A stretch of DNA of 64,000 nt from Nioella halotolerans (GTDB lineage: Bacteria; Pseudomonadota; Alphaproteobacteria; Rhodobacterales; Rhodobacteraceae): contig QVQC01000062.1 of NCBI GenBank assembly GCA_003428585.1, positions 1-64,000 of the forward strand, in the 5' to 3' direction. Below are positions 45,369 to 54,600 of this stretch, piece after piece (positions within the stretch are counted from its first letter, which is position 1; the number at the start of each line of letters is the position of its first letter). The notes beneath the pieces are model-generated. The model worked only from the letters and a program-made list of their open reading frames with translations. It searched no databases and was not told where the DNA came from. A program made the position numbers and the translations under genes.

Positions 45369-46376
45369 TTAGCCATAAGCCGGGGCCACGGCCGCCCCCT
45401 TGCGGGCTGATTGCGCGCAGGCCAGTGCGATGGCCAGCGCCGCGCGCCCGTCCTCCGCGGTGCTGGAGGGTTCGCGACCCTCGGATACCGCCGCGTGGAA
45501 TTCATTGAGTGCGTTGTAGAAGGACTGGTCATAGCGTTCGAGGAAGAAGTGCTTGAGCGGTTGGCGCGCCTCCGTCGCCGTGCCGTCCCACCTGACCAGC
45601 GGATCTTCGCGGTGGTTGCGGGTCTGGATCATGCCCTTTTCGCCGAACGCCTCTAGCCGTTGGTCGAAGCCATAAGAACAGGCGCGGGAATTGTTGATAT
45701 GCACCAGCGCGCCCGAGGGCATTTTCAGCGTCGTCATGGTAAGGTCGAAATCGCCCTCCGCCCCGATGGCCGGGTCGAACTTGCAGCTTCCGGCGGCGAA
45801 AACCTCCACCGGGCGTTCCCCCGCGATCCAGCACAACAGGTCGATGTCGTGAATCGTGGCGTCCACGAAATAGCCGCCCGAGGCGCGCACGTAGTCGATG
45901 GGCGGCGGCGTGGGCTCGCGGCTCCAGCTCATCAGCATGTTCAGAGGGCCGACTTCACCCGACTGCACGGCCCGTTGCAGCATGGCATTCTCAGGGTCGA
46001 AGCGTCGGTTGAAGCCCAGCATGAAGGGCACCGGGTGCGCGGCAAGCGCCGCCATGGCGCGGTCGACCCGCTCGAGCGACTGGTCGAGCGGCTTTTCGCA
46101 ATAGATCGGCTTGCCCGCCGCGGCCGCCCGTTCGATATATTTCACATGCGTGTCGGTGGGGGTGGCTATGACCACCGCATCGACGCCCGGATCGGCCAGA
46201 GCCGCGTCGAGATCGTCCATCGGCCGGCCGCCATATTGCGCCGTCGCCTTTTCGGCGGATGTCCTGCGGGGATTATAGATCACCTCCAGCCGCAGGCCGG
46301 GATGGCCGATGATCTTGGGGCCGTAGACCTGCGCCATGCGCCCCGTTCCCATCAGCGCGATACCGAGTGTCTGCAT
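45369..46376 (-). CDS. Gfo/Idh/MocA-family oxidoreductase (1)
   Basis: 335 residues. The NAD(P)-binding Rossmann motif GTGRMAQVYGP near residue 11, the family triplet EKP in YCEKPLDQSLER and the C-terminal domain with YFVDATIHDIDLL are visible. The pattern is closest to inositol 2-dehydrogenase-type members, which oxidise polyols or sugars. It overlaps the GMC oxidoreductase by one base (TGATG), so the pair is cotranscribed. Confidence 0.88.
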   Translation of the reverse strand: MQTLGIALMGTGRMAQVYGPKIIGHPGLRLEVIYNPRRTSAEKATAQYGGRPMDDLDAALADPGVDAVVIATPTDTHVKYIERAAAAGKPIYCEKPLDQSLERVDRAMAALAAHPVPFMLGFNRRFDPENAMLQRAVQSGEVGPLNMLMSWSREPTPPPIDYVRASGGYFVDATIHDIDLLCWIAGERPVEVFAAGSCKFDPAIGAEGDFDLTMTTLKMPSGALVHINNSRACSYGFDQRLEAFGEKGMIQTRNHREDPLVRWDGTATEARQPLKHFFLERYDQSFYNALNEFHAAVSEGREPSSTAEDGRAALAIALACAQSARKGAAVAPAYG

Positions 46377-47977
46377 CAGGCCGCCCCTTTCGCGTCTTCG
46401 AGGATCATTGCCGCCGCCTTTTCCCCGATCATGATCGCGGCGGCATTGGTGTTGCCCGTCACGATGCGCGGCATGATCGAGGCGTCGGCGACGCGCAGCC
46501 CTGCAATCCCGTGCACCTTCAGACGCGGATCGACCACCGCCGTATCATCCACCCCCATCTTGCAGGTGCCTACCGGGTGCAGCAACGACAGGCCGTTCTG
46601 GCGGCAATGGGCCAGCAGATCCGCGTCCGACTGCACGTCCTTGCCCGGCGAGATCTCGTAGTCCACGCAATCGGCCATCGGGGCCGTCGCGGCGATCTTG
46701 CGGCCGAATTTCAGCCCGGCAAGGGCGGCGCGATGATCGGCCTCGTCGGCGAAGAAATTGAACTGGATCTCCGGCGGCTGCGACGGGTTCGGACCGGTCA
46801 GGCGCACATGCCCGCGCGACTTGGGGCGCATGTGCTCGGCCAGGATGGTGAAGCCTGGAAACGGGTGCGGGGTGAGCTGTTCGTCCGTGCACCACGCCAT
46901 GAAGGTCACCATCATGTCGGGGCGGTCCACCTCCGGGCCGGAGCGGATGAAGGTGTTGGAATAATTGCCGTTATCCGCGAAGGGTCCGCTGCGGAACAAA
47001 AGCCAGCGCAACAGCTGCAGCCCGCCCTTCAGCTTGTTGTTGTAAAGGTCGTTGACCGTGGATTTGAGGATGGAGCGATATTCCGCCCCGATGCCGAAAT
47101 GGTCCTGCAGGTTCTCACCCACGCCTTGCAGGTCGTGGCGCGTTTCCACCCCCTGCGATTGCAGCAGCGCCCCCGGTCCGATTCCCGACAACTGCAACAG
47201 TTGCGGCGAGTTGAAGGTGCCGCCGGACAGGATGATTTCGCGCCGCGCGGTGGCCGTATGGGTGCCGGACCTGTCGCGCCACGTGACGCCCGTGGCGCGT
47301 TTGCCGTCAAGCTCCACCCGCTGGACCATCGCGTGCAGGCGCAGGTCGATATTGCGCTTGGCCGGCCCGCGCAGGTAGCCGGCGGCCGTGCTCCAGCGTT
47401 TTCCGTTCTTCGTCGTGGTCTGGACGTAGCCGGTACCTTCCTGCCGGGCGCCGTTGAAATCGGGATTGCGCGGCACGCCCAGCGCTTCTGACGCGGCATG
47501 GAACGCCTCGCCCAGCTTGTGTTCGGTGCGGATGTCAGAGACGGCCACCGGCCCGCCGGTGCCGTGGAAATCATCCGCCCCGCGTTCCTGGTCCTCGCAG
47601 GATCTGAAGTAGGGCAGCACGCCGTCCCAGCCCCAACCGGTGCAGCCCGCCGCCGCCCAGCCGTCAAAATCCTGCGGCTGGCCGCGCATGTAGATCATGC
47701 CGTTGATCGCGCCGGTCCCGCCCAGCACCTTGCCGCGCGGCTGGAACAGGCGGCGGCCGTTCAGGTATGGCTCCGGCGCGCTTTCATAGCACCAGTTCAC
47801 CGACGGGTTCGCGTAAAGCAGCGAATAGCCCAGCGGGATGTGAATGAACGGATTGCGGTCACGCCCCCCGGCTTCCAGCAACAGCACGCTATGCCCCGCC
47901 TCGGCCAGCCGGCCGGCCACGGCACAGCCGGCAGACCCGGCGCCAACAACGATGAAATCATAACTCTCGGCGGTCAT
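46376..47977 (-). CDS. GMC-family FAD oxidoreductase (choline-dehydrogenase-like)
   Basis: 533 residues. FAD-binding VVGAGSAGCAVAGRLAEAG near residue 11, the GMC signature GKVLGGTGAINGMIYMRG and GGTFNSPQLLQLSGIGP, and the C-terminal HPVGTCKMG with TGNTNAAAIMIGE (catalytic His) are all present. It oxidises an alcohol to an aldehyde; choline is one possibility, but other alcohols are common for this family. GGGGAGG precedes ATG 47977. Divergent from the fusion regulator. Confidence 0.9.
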   Translation of the reverse strand: MTAESYDFIVVGAGSAGCAVAGRLAEAGHSVLLLEAGGRDRNPFIHIPLGYSLLYANPSVNWCYESAPEPYLNGRRLFQPRGKVLGGTGAINGMIYMRGQPQDFDGWAAAGCTGWGWDGVLPYFRSCEDQERGADDFHGTGGPVAVSDIRTEHKLGEAFHAASEALGVPRNPDFNGARQEGTGYVQTTTKNGKRWSTAAGYLRGPAKRNIDLRLHAMVQRVELDGKRATGVTWRDRSGTHTATARREIILSGGTFNSPQLLQLSGIGPGALLQSQGVETRHDLQGVGENLQDHFGIGAEYRSILKSTVNDLYNNKLKGGLQLLRWLLFRSGPFADNGNYSNTFIRSGPEVDRPDMMVTFMAWCTDEQLTPHPFPGFTILAEHMRPKSRGHVRLTGPNPSQPPEIQFNFFADEADHRAALAGLKFGRKIAATAPMADCVDYEISPGKDVQSDADLLAHCRQNGLSLLHPVGTCKMGVDDTAVVDPRLKVHGIAGLRVADASIMPRIVTGNTNAAAIMIGEKAAAMILEDAKGAA

Positions 47978-48059
47978 TCGATCCTCCCCGACCGCCGAGA
48001 TGGCGGCCCTTTTCGCCAGACTGTCACATGGGTGCGGCAGCCCGGAACGTCGCAAATGT

Positions 48060-48117
48060 CAGCTTTGGACAAAATGGCAGTGCCGCGCGGGGGCGGGGTG
48101 TGATTTGTCTAAAATGG
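48060..48117. promoter_or_regulatory. Two related operator-like elements between GMC gene and fusion regulator
   Basis: CAGCTTTGGACAAAATGG (48060-48077) and GTGATTTGTCTAAAATGG (48100-48117) agree at 12 of 18 positions and start 40 bases apart, about four helical turns. A related site, CAGATTTGGACATG, is upstream of the ABC transporter (51035-51048, minus strand). I infer binding by the adjacent regulator. Confidence 0.5.
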
Positions 48118-48143
48118 ATATCTTCGGGAGGGAGGAGCCCGTC

Positions 48144-49847
48144 GTGACCCGGCAGGAAATGTTGCGCATTCTGTCCTTCATGGACGAAACCCGCGCGATT
48201 GCGGAGAAGCGGACCGAGCTTTCGGCGACGGATGCGCGCTGGAACATCATTGCCTACGCGATGCGGCGGCACCTTGAAGGCAAGCTTCTGACCATCACCT
48301 CGGCCGCGATGGCCGCTGACGTGCCTTACGGCACCGCGATGCGGCGGGTGAACGAATTGCTGGAAACCGGCTTTCTGCACAAGCGGCCGCGATCGAAGAC
48401 CGGCAAGTCCTTCTCGCTGCATCCGACGCGCAAGCTGATCGAGGAATTCGAAAGCTTCGCCATGCAGCTCAAGGCGATGGTGGGCAATACCTTCGGCTTT
48501 GCGACCGGTGACGCGGCGATGGAGGACTTCTATTTCGGCGGCTACTACATGGCGTCGCGTATCCTGCCTTACCCAAATGCGATGCGCGAAGGGGTGGGGT
48601 ATGACCGCACCATCCGCCTTGCCTTGCCGGTCGATCCGACCTTCGAGACGATTGCGCGGCACGCGCAGGATCTTGGCGGGTTCCTTGGCACCAACCTCGA
48701 GGTGGTGAACCTGTCGCTGGATGACCTGCATGCCGAGATCATGGCCAATGCCGGTCGCGACCGGTCGGATTACGACGTGGTGGCGGTCGACTTGCCGTGG
48801 ATCGGGCAACTGGCCGAGGAGGGGGTGATCCAGCCCATTGACGAGATCATCGCGCAGCAACGTTTCAACCCGTCCGATTTCCACCCGACGGCCTACAAGG
48901 GATCGAACTGGGCCGGGCGGCAATACGCGCTGCCGATCCAGCCCACGGCGGAATTGCTGTTCTGCCGGTCGGACCTTTTTGCCGATGCCGGGTTGCAGGT
49001 CCCCGAGACCACAGAGGAGGTGCTGTTCGCGGCGAAGCTCCTGCACAGGTCGCGGATGAACCTGTCGGGCATCGTGATGAATTTCAAGCGCGGTACGCCG
49101 GTGGCGCATACCTTCCTGCAGACGCTTGCCAGTTTCGGCCAGCCGGTGATCGACTTGCCACGGGTGGGTGAGGAATTCGATACCGGCACGCTCGCGGGTG
49201 AAAACTACCGCCCGCTTCTGACCAGTGACGCGGCGCGGGCCACGGCGGAGTTCCTGCTGGAATTGCAGGGCTACGCGCATCCGGAAAGCCTGAAATGCGA
49301 CTGGGATCGGCGCATCCGCATTTTCACCGAGGGCCATGCCGCGATGTGCTACGGCTGGAGCGTCCGGGCCGCCGCGTTCGAGTTGGACGAAACCTCGCCC
49401 GCGCATCAGAACGTGGCCTTCGCGCCGCATCCGCACGGGCCGGGCGCGCGCACGGTGTCGCCCATCGGGGGGTTTTCGCTGGCGTTGCCGACCGGCTTGT
49501 CTGCGGGGCGCGAACGCGCGGCGTGGCGGGTGATGGAATACCTGACGCGGCCCGAGGTGCTGAAGTGGTATGTCCAGCACGGCAACCTGAGCAGCCCGCG
49601 GTTTTCCACCAGCGCCGACCCGGAAGTGCAGGCCAAGAGCAGCCTTCTGGGCCGCATCGACGCGATGGAACGGCGCGGTGACTTGCAGACATGGCCGCGC
49701 CCGCCAATCCCGGAATTCAGTGACATGCTGTCGGTATTGGGCGACGAGGTCTACCGCATGCTGCACGGCGAGACCGGGGTCGAGGACACGCTGGCGCGCG
49801 CACAGAACCGGATCGACGCGATCATGCGCGAAAACGGGCGCTACTAA
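48144..49847 (+). CDS. Winged-HTH/solute-binding-protein fusion (putative cytoplasmic regulator)
   Basis: 567 residues from GTG 48144, chosen because GGGAGGGAGGAG lies six bases ahead; ATG 48114 would add ten residues. There is no signal peptide. Residues about 30-105 form a MarR-like winged helix (ITSAAMAADVPYGTAMRRVN, then ELLETGFLHKR). About 145-560 is a family-1 ABC solute-binding domain (SDYDVVAVDLPWIGQLAEEG, EGHAAMCYGWSVRAAAFELD, and the C-terminal WPRPPIPEFSDML). A binding domain kept in the cytoplasm and joined to a DNA-binding domain implies sensing of an imported sugar-like ligand. The effector is unknown. Confidence 0.85.
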   Translation: MTRQEMLRILSFMDETRAIAEKRTELSATDARWNIIAYAMRRHLEGKLLTITSAAMAADVPYGTAMRRVNELLETGFLHKRPRSKTGKSFSLHPTRKLIEEFESFAMQLKAMVGNTFGFATGDAAMEDFYFGGYYMASRILPYPNAMREGVGYDRTIRLALPVDPTFETIARHAQDLGGFLGTNLEVVNLSLDDLHAEIMANAGRDRSDYDVVAVDLPWIGQLAEEGVIQPIDEIIAQQRFNPSDFHPTAYKGSNWAGRQYALPIQPTAELLFCRSDLFADAGLQVPETTEEVLFAAKLLHRSRMNLSGIVMNFKRGTPVAHTFLQTLASFGQPVIDLPRVGEEFDTGTLAGENYRPLLTSDAARATAEFLLELQGYAHPESLKCDWDRRIRIFTEGHAAMCYGWSVRAAAFELDETSPAHQNVAFAPHPHGPGARTVSPIGGFSLALPTGLSAGRERAAWRVMEYLTRPEVLKWYVQHGNLSSPRFSTSADPEVQAKSSLLGRIDAMERRGDLQTWPRPPIPEFSDMLSVLGDEVYRMLHGETGVEDTLARAQNRIDAIMRENGRY

Positions 49848-49860
49848 GCGGTACGAAAAA

Positions 49861-49888
49861 GGGCGCGCAGCGTTGCCGCCGCGCGCCC
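49861..49888 (-). terminator. Hairpin between convergent fusion regulator and binding-protein genes
   Basis: GGGCGCGC (49861-49868) pairs with GCGCGCCC (49881-49888) across a 12-base loop. On the minus strand it is followed by TTTTT (from AAAAA at 49856-49860), so it should end transcription of the sugar-binding-protein gene. Confidence 0.8.
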
Positions 49889-49925
49889 GTGAGTCCCATG
49901 TCAGACGTCCCGTGTCAGAGCGGGT

Positions 49926-50918
49926 TTACCAGGTCGGGCGCTCGAACTCGGTCACGTTCTCGGGCGTTACCATCGGGGTGTCGATGCCCTGAAGTTCCGG
50001 CACCTCGATCCCGTTGGCCACCTGAATCGCCGTCTGGATCGCAAGGATCGCGTCGTCGATGGGCGATTGCTTGTTGGAGCCCTGATGCCAGCCTTCCTGC
50101 ATCGCGTCCCAGCCTTCGCCGAACTGGTTGGCGGTAACAAGCGCGACCTCGCCCGGTTCAAGGTCGGCCCCCTGCAGCGCACTGATCACGCCAAGCCCCA
50201 TGCCGTCGTCGAAGGCATAGACGCCATCAATCTCGTCGCCATGCTGGGTCAGGAAGGTTTCCATCACGGTCTGGGCGCGTTCGCGGTTCCAATCCGCCGT
50301 CTGGCTGTCCAGAACGGTGATGCCCGGGTGCTCATCGGCGATCCTGTCGAGGAAGCAGGTGCCGCGCAGGATCGACACGGTATAGCCGGGCGTGCCCTCG
50401 ACCACGACGATATTGCCTTCGCCATCCAGCGCGTCGGCCAGCATGTCGGCGGCCTGTTCGGCCTGAAGGCAGTCATCCGGCCCGGTATGGCCCACGATAT
50501 AGCGCCGCCCGGCCTCGCCGATGGGCGAGTTCGAGGTCACCACCGGGATGCCGGAACGTGAAGCCTGCCGGATCGCCGGGATCAGCGCGTTCTGCGAGGT
50601 CGGCCAGACCACGAGCGCATCCATGTTCTGCGAGATCATGTCCTGGATCTGGTCGAACTGCACCGCCGGGTCGCCCTGCGGGTCCATCACCGTGGCCTGG
50701 ATGCCAAGCTCGGCCGCGTATTCCTCGGCGGCCTCTGCATACATCGCCTGGTAGGCGTTGGAGCCGGGATACAGCACGGTAATGCCGATCCGGGTTTCCG
50801 AAAGCGGCTGTTGCAATTCCCCGCCAAGCCAGTCGGGCGCGTCCTGCGCCGTGGCCATGCCGGCGCTCATCGCGGCTGCTGCTGCAAGCCCGAGCCCGGT
50901 TGTCATCATCTTTGTCAT
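49926..50918 (-). CDS. Periplasmic sugar-binding protein of an ABC transporter
   Basis: 330 residues. Signal peptide ending MATAQ near residue 25. The mature part is a periplasmic-binding-protein type I fold (RbsB-like): GITVLYPGSNAYQAMYAEAA, VQFDQIQDMISQNMDALVVW, PVVTSNSPIGEAGR and VEGTPGYTVSILRG. GGGAGGA precedes the ATG. It reads divergently from the permease-ATPase operon, about 250 bases away, and presumably delivers substrate to it. Ligand identity cannot be told. Confidence 0.92.
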   Translation of the reverse strand: MTKMMTTGLGLAAAAAMSAGMATAQDAPDWLGGELQQPLSETRIGITVLYPGSNAYQAMYAEAAEEYAAELGIQATVMDPQGDPAVQFDQIQDMISQNMDALVVWPTSQNALIPAIRQASRSGIPVVTSNSPIGEAGRRYIVGHTGPDDCLQAEQAADMLADALDGEGNIVVVEGTPGYTVSILRGTCFLDRIADEHPGITVLDSQTADWNRERAQTVMETFLTQHGDEIDGVYAFDDGMGLGVISALQGADLEPGEVALVTANQFGEGWDAMQEGWHQGSNKQSPIDDAILAIQTAIQVANGIEVPELQGIDTPMVTPENVTEFERPTW

Positions 50919-51034
50919 CTCTTTCCTCCCTTTCGCGCCGCGCCAGTCGGGTATTCAAGGTCAGGGGACGTCGCGGCCTGCGCCCCGGTAACAGCCCTGA
51001 TCATGCGGGGTGGGCGAAACCGTTCAACGCGCGA

Positions 51035-51106
51035 CATGTCCAAATCTGATTTTCCGGCGTCCAACCCGTGGCCGCCGCTACCGCCAGGGAATAACCAAAT
51101 TGGATT
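51035..51106. promoter_or_regulatory. Operator-like elements between binding-protein and permease genes
   Basis: The minus strand carries CAGATTTGGACATG (51048 to 51035), matching CAGCTTTGGACAAA before the fusion regulator at 11 of 14 positions. A second sequence at 51091-51106, CCAATTTGG on the minus strand, is weaker. AGGGAGGA at 51153-51160 is the ribosome site of the permease gene. Confidence 0.45.
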
Positions 51107-51169
51107 TCTTGGCGCTGTTGGCGCCCCGAACGCTTCGCCTAACGTTCAACTCAGGGAGGATTCGAGACA

Positions 51170-52123
51170 ATGCAAACAGATTTGAAGGCGTTTCTTCGCC
51201 GGCACGGTCTATTGACGGGGTTTGGCGTTTTCCTGATCGGCGTCGCGCTGAGCGCCGACGGGTTCGTGACGCCGGGCAATATCTTCGATGTTCTCCGGCA
51301 GGTCTCGATCACCGGGGTGATGGCCATCGGTGTCACCTTCGTGGTGATCACCGGACGGCTGGATCTTTCCGTCGGGTCGATGCTGACCCTGCTGACGGTG
51401 GTCGCGGTCGATCAACACAACGTGGCGGGGCCGGGCATGGCGATTGCCCTGACGCTTGCCGCCGGTATCGGCATCGGCATGGTCAACGGGGTGCTTGTCG
51501 GGTTCGTCGGGCTCAACGCGCTGATCGTGACGCTGGCGATGCTGTCTTTCCTTCAGGGGCTGGTCCTGTTCTATTCCGGCGGCTCGAACGTGAATGTCCA
51601 GAATGCGCAAACCACGTGGTTCGCGGTCTTCGGACGGCGCGACCTTTTCGGCGTGCCGGTGCCGGTGCTGATCTTCCTGATGACCGCCATCGCTGCGGCC
51701 TTCCTTCTCAACCGGACGATTTTCGGCCGGCAGGTCTTTGCCGTTGGCGGCAATGAAACGGCAGCCCGGTTTTCCGGCATCGCCGCGCGCTGGACTGTGT
51801 TCTGGGCCTATGTCCTGTCGGGGCTGACCACCGCCATCGCCGCGATCATCATGGGCAGCCGGGTGATGGGCGCGCAGAACACCATCGGGCAGGGCTACGA
51901 GTTGACGGTACTGGCCGGCGTGATCCTTGGCGGTACGTCGCTGCTGGGGGGATCGGGGAGCATATGGCGCACGGTGCTGGGCATCACCATGCTGGGGTTC
52001 ATCCAGAATGGACTGCTTCTGCTGGGGTATCCCTATTACGTGCAATGGCTGGTCACTTGGGCGGTCATCATTCTGGCGGTCTGGGTCGACCTGGGCGCCA
52101 AACGCGGGAGGATCCTGGCATGA
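51170..52123 (+). CDS. Sugar ABC transporter permease (1)
   Basis: 317 residues, eight to nine membrane helices. BPD_transp_2 family as in RbsC/XylH: GVMAIGVTFVVITGRLDLSV GS, NETAARFSGI before the coupling loop, and VLGITMLGFIQNGLLLLGY. The stop overlaps the second permease start (ATGA), indicating translational coupling of a heterodimeric permease. Confidence 0.93.
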   Translation: MQTDLKAFLRRHGLLTGFGVFLIGVALSADGFVTPGNIFDVLRQVSITGVMAIGVTFVVITGRLDLSVGSMLTLLTVVAVDQHNVAGPGMAIALTLAAGIGIGMVNGVLVGFVGLNALIVTLAMLSFLQGLVLFYSGGSNVNVQNAQTTWFAVFGRRDLFGVPVPVLIFLMTAIAAAFLLNRTIFGRQVFAVGGNETAARFSGIAARWTVFWAYVLSGLTTAIAAIIMGSRVMGAQNTIGQGYELTVLAGVILGGTSLLGGSGSIWRTVLGITMLGFIQNGLLLLGYPYYVQWLVTWAVIILAVWVDLGAKRGRILA

Positions 52124-53079
52124 GCGTGACACCATTCCCCACCCGGAGCGCGGTTGCCGGGCTGCTGATGCGCAATCACATCTGGGTTTTCCTGGCGCTG
52201 ACCATCGTGGTCTTTTCCTCGACAAGCCCGTATTTCCTGACCTTCAACAACCTTGGCAACGTTCTGACGCAGGCCGCTTTCATCGGCATCCTCGCCATCG
52301 GCATGACCATGGTGATGATCAACGGCGAAATCGACCTGTCGGTTGGCGCGATCCTCGCGCTCGCCTCGGCGCTGGCGATCGGCTTGCAGGATCACATCGG
52401 CATATGGCCCGCCGTCTTCGTGGGCTTCCTGTCGGGCGCGGCGCTTGGCTTTCTCAACGGCACGCTGGTCGCGCTGTCGGGGATGCATTCCTTCATCGTA
52501 ACGCTTGGCGGCCTGATCGGCATTCGTGGGCTGGTCTTCATCTATACCGGTGAAAACGCCCTCATGGTCAGCGATTTCAGCTATACCGACTATCCCGAGA
52601 TCTACCTTGGTCCGATTTCCCTGACCGCGATGATCTTCCTCGGGCTGGCGGTTCTGTTCCAATGGATCCTGTCGAGCACGCGGCACGGGCGCGAAACCTA
52701 TGCGGTGGGCGACAATATCGAGGCGGCGCATGACGCGGGCATCAACATCAAGCGCCACAAGGTCATCAACTTCACGATCTGCGGCGCGCTGGCCGCGGTC
52801 GCCGGGATCCTTCTGTCGATGCGCCTTGGCACCGCGGAACCCAATGCCGGCAAGGTGTGGGAGCTTTGGACAATCATCGCCGTGGTGCTGGGCGGCACGC
52901 GGCTGAAGGGCGGCTATGGCAGCATGTGGATGACCATCGGCGGGGTGCTGACGCTGGCGGTGCTGCGCAACGGGCTTCGGCTGCTCAATACCCCCAACTA
53001 CGTGGAGCTGATGGTGATGGGCAGCGTCCTGATCCTTGCGCTCGTCATCGACAAGCTGCTCAGCCAGCGGGAGGCGTGA
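52120..53079 (+). CDS. Sugar ABC transporter permease (2)
   Basis: 319 residues, the paralogous partner of permease 1: ILAIGMTMVMINGEIDLSVG, GDNIEAAHDAGINIKRHKV and VVLGGTRLKGGYGSMWMTIG. Two different permeases indicate a heterodimer rather than the homodimer of the classical ribose system. The ATPase ATG lies 2 bases after the stop. Confidence 0.93.
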   Translation: MSVTPFPTRSAVAGLLMRNHIWVFLALTIVVFSSTSPYFLTFNNLGNVLTQAAFIGILAIGMTMVMINGEIDLSVGAILALASALAIGLQDHIGIWPAVFVGFLSGAALGFLNGTLVALSGMHSFIVTLGGLIGIRGLVFIYTGENALMVSDFSYTDYPEIYLGPISLTAMIFLGLAVLFQWILSSTRHGRETYAVGDNIEAAHDAGINIKRHKVINFTICGALAAVAGILLSMRLGTAEPNAGKVWELWTIIAVVLGGTRLKGGYGSMWMTIGGVLTLAVLRNGLRLLNTPNYVELMVMGSVLILALVIDKLLSQREA

Positions 53080-53081
53080 CC

Positions 53082-54590
53082 ATGACAGACCCGATCCTGA
53101 CCCTTTCCGGCATCACCAAGACCTTTCCCGGCGTTGTCGCGCTCGACAAGGTCAGCTTCGACGTGCGCCCCGGCGAGGTGCACGCGCTTGTGGGCGAGAA
53201 CGGCGCCGGCAAGTCCACGCTGATGAAGGTCCTGGCCGGGCTCTATCACCCCGATGCGGGCGAGATCCTCTACCAGGGAGCGCCGGTGCGGATCGACAAC
53301 CCGCTGGCGGCGCGCGAAAAGGGCATCCTGCTGATCCACCAGGAACTGTCGCTGTCGCCGGAACTGTCGGTGGCCGAGAATATCTACCTCGGCGCATGGC
53401 CCACCAATGCGCTGGGCGTGCTGAACAAGCGCAAGCTGCGCCGCGATACGCAGGCGGCGCTGGATGCGCTGGGCTGCACCTTCGGCCCCGATGACCGGGT
53501 CGGCACGCTGTCGGTCGCCATGCAGCAGATGGTCGAAATCGCCCGCAGCCAGGCCTTCAGCGCCAACGTGGTGATCTTCGATGAACCCACGGCCTCGCTG
53601 ACCGATACCGAGAAGGACCAGCTTTTCACCACCATCCGCGCGCTTCAGGCGCAGGGGGTCGGGATCGTCTACATCTCGCACAAGATGGACGAGATTTTCG
53701 AACTCACAGACCGCATCACCGTGCTGCGCGACGGCGTCGTTCAGGGCACGGTCGATACGAAAAACACCGACGCCATCGCCATCACCCGGATGATGATTGG
53801 CCGCACGCTGGAGGCGTATTTTCACAAGGCAAACAGCACCTTCGGTGACGAGGTTCTGCGCGTTGACGGTCTCAGCCTGAAAGGCCAGTTCGAGGATGTG
53901 AGTTTTTCCGTCCGGCAGGGCGAGGTTCTGGGCTTTTACGGCCTTGTCGGCGCGGGCCGGTCGGAAGTGGTCGAAACGCTTTTCGGCATTCGCACCGCGG
54001 ATCGCGGCAGGCTGCACTGGGAGGGCGCGGAGATGCCCCTTCCCACGCCCCGCCACGCGATCGACCTCGGTATAGCGCTGGTTCCCGAAAGCCGCAAGGA
54101 ACAGGGGCTGGTGCTGATGATGGGCGGGCAGGACAACACCACCCTGCCGCACCTGAATAGCTATGCGCGCGCCACCGTGATGGACCGGCGACGCGAACGC
54201 GCCACCTTCGACACCTATCGCGATGCCCTGTCGATCAAGACTACCGGGCCGGAGCAGGCAGTCTCGACGCTTTCGGGCGGCAACCAACAGAAATTCGTGC
54301 TTGCCAAGTGGCTGTGCGCCGGGCCGAAGCTGATCATCCTCGATGAGCCGACCCGGGGGATCGACGTCGGCTCCAAATCCGCGATCCACGAGTTGATCGC
54401 CAAGCTGGCCGAGGACGGGCTGGCGGTGATCGTGATATCCTCGGAAATGCCCGAGGTGCTGGGCGTCAGCCACCGGGTGCTGGCGATGGCAGAGGGTCGG
54501 CTTGTCGGCGAATTCGAGGGCGACGCGATGACCGAGGAAAACCTGATCGACGCGGTATCGCATCACCTTGCGAAACCGGCCGCTGAATAG
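53082..54590 (+). CDS. Sugar ABC transporter ATP-binding protein (tandem ABC domains)
   Basis: 502 residues, RbsA/XylG type with two nucleotide-binding halves. First: Walker A GENGAGKST at 38-46 and Walker B VVIFDEPTASL. Second: a degenerate Walker A VGAGRSEVVE, the signature STLSGGNQQKFVLAKWL and IILDEPTRGIDVGS. The N-half site is fully catalytic and the second A-loop is altered, as is common in this family. The next gene starts 10 bases after the stop. Confidence 0.95.
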   Translation: MTDPILTLSGITKTFPGVVALDKVSFDVRPGEVHALVGENGAGKSTLMKVLAGLYHPDAGEILYQGAPVRIDNPLAAREKGILLIHQELSLSPELSVAENIYLGAWPTNALGVLNKRKLRRDTQAALDALGCTFGPDDRVGTLSVAMQQMVEIARSQAFSANVVIFDEPTASLTDTEKDQLFTTIRALQAQGVGIVYISHKMDEIFELTDRITVLRDGVVQGTVDTKNTDAIAITRMMIGRTLEAYFHKANSTFGDEVLRVDGLSLKGQFEDVSFSVRQGEVLGFYGLVGAGRSEVVETLFGIRTADRGRLHWEGAEMPLPTPRHAIDLGIALVPESRKEQGLVLMMGGQDNTTLPHLNSYARATVMDRRRERATFDTYRDALSIKTTGPEQAVSTLSGGNQQKFVLAKWLCAGPKLIILDEPTRGIDVGSKSAIHELIAKLAEDGLAVIVISSEMPEVLGVSHRVLAMAEGRLVGEFEGDAMTEENLIDAVSHHLAKPAAE

Positions 54591-54600
54591 GAGGCGCGGG

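Noticed and set aside
49926..54590. Ribose- or xylose-specific names (rbs, xyl) for the ABC transporter
   Set aside because: The family is clear, but ligand specificity cannot be read from sequence, and two distinct permeases are unlike the simple ribose system.
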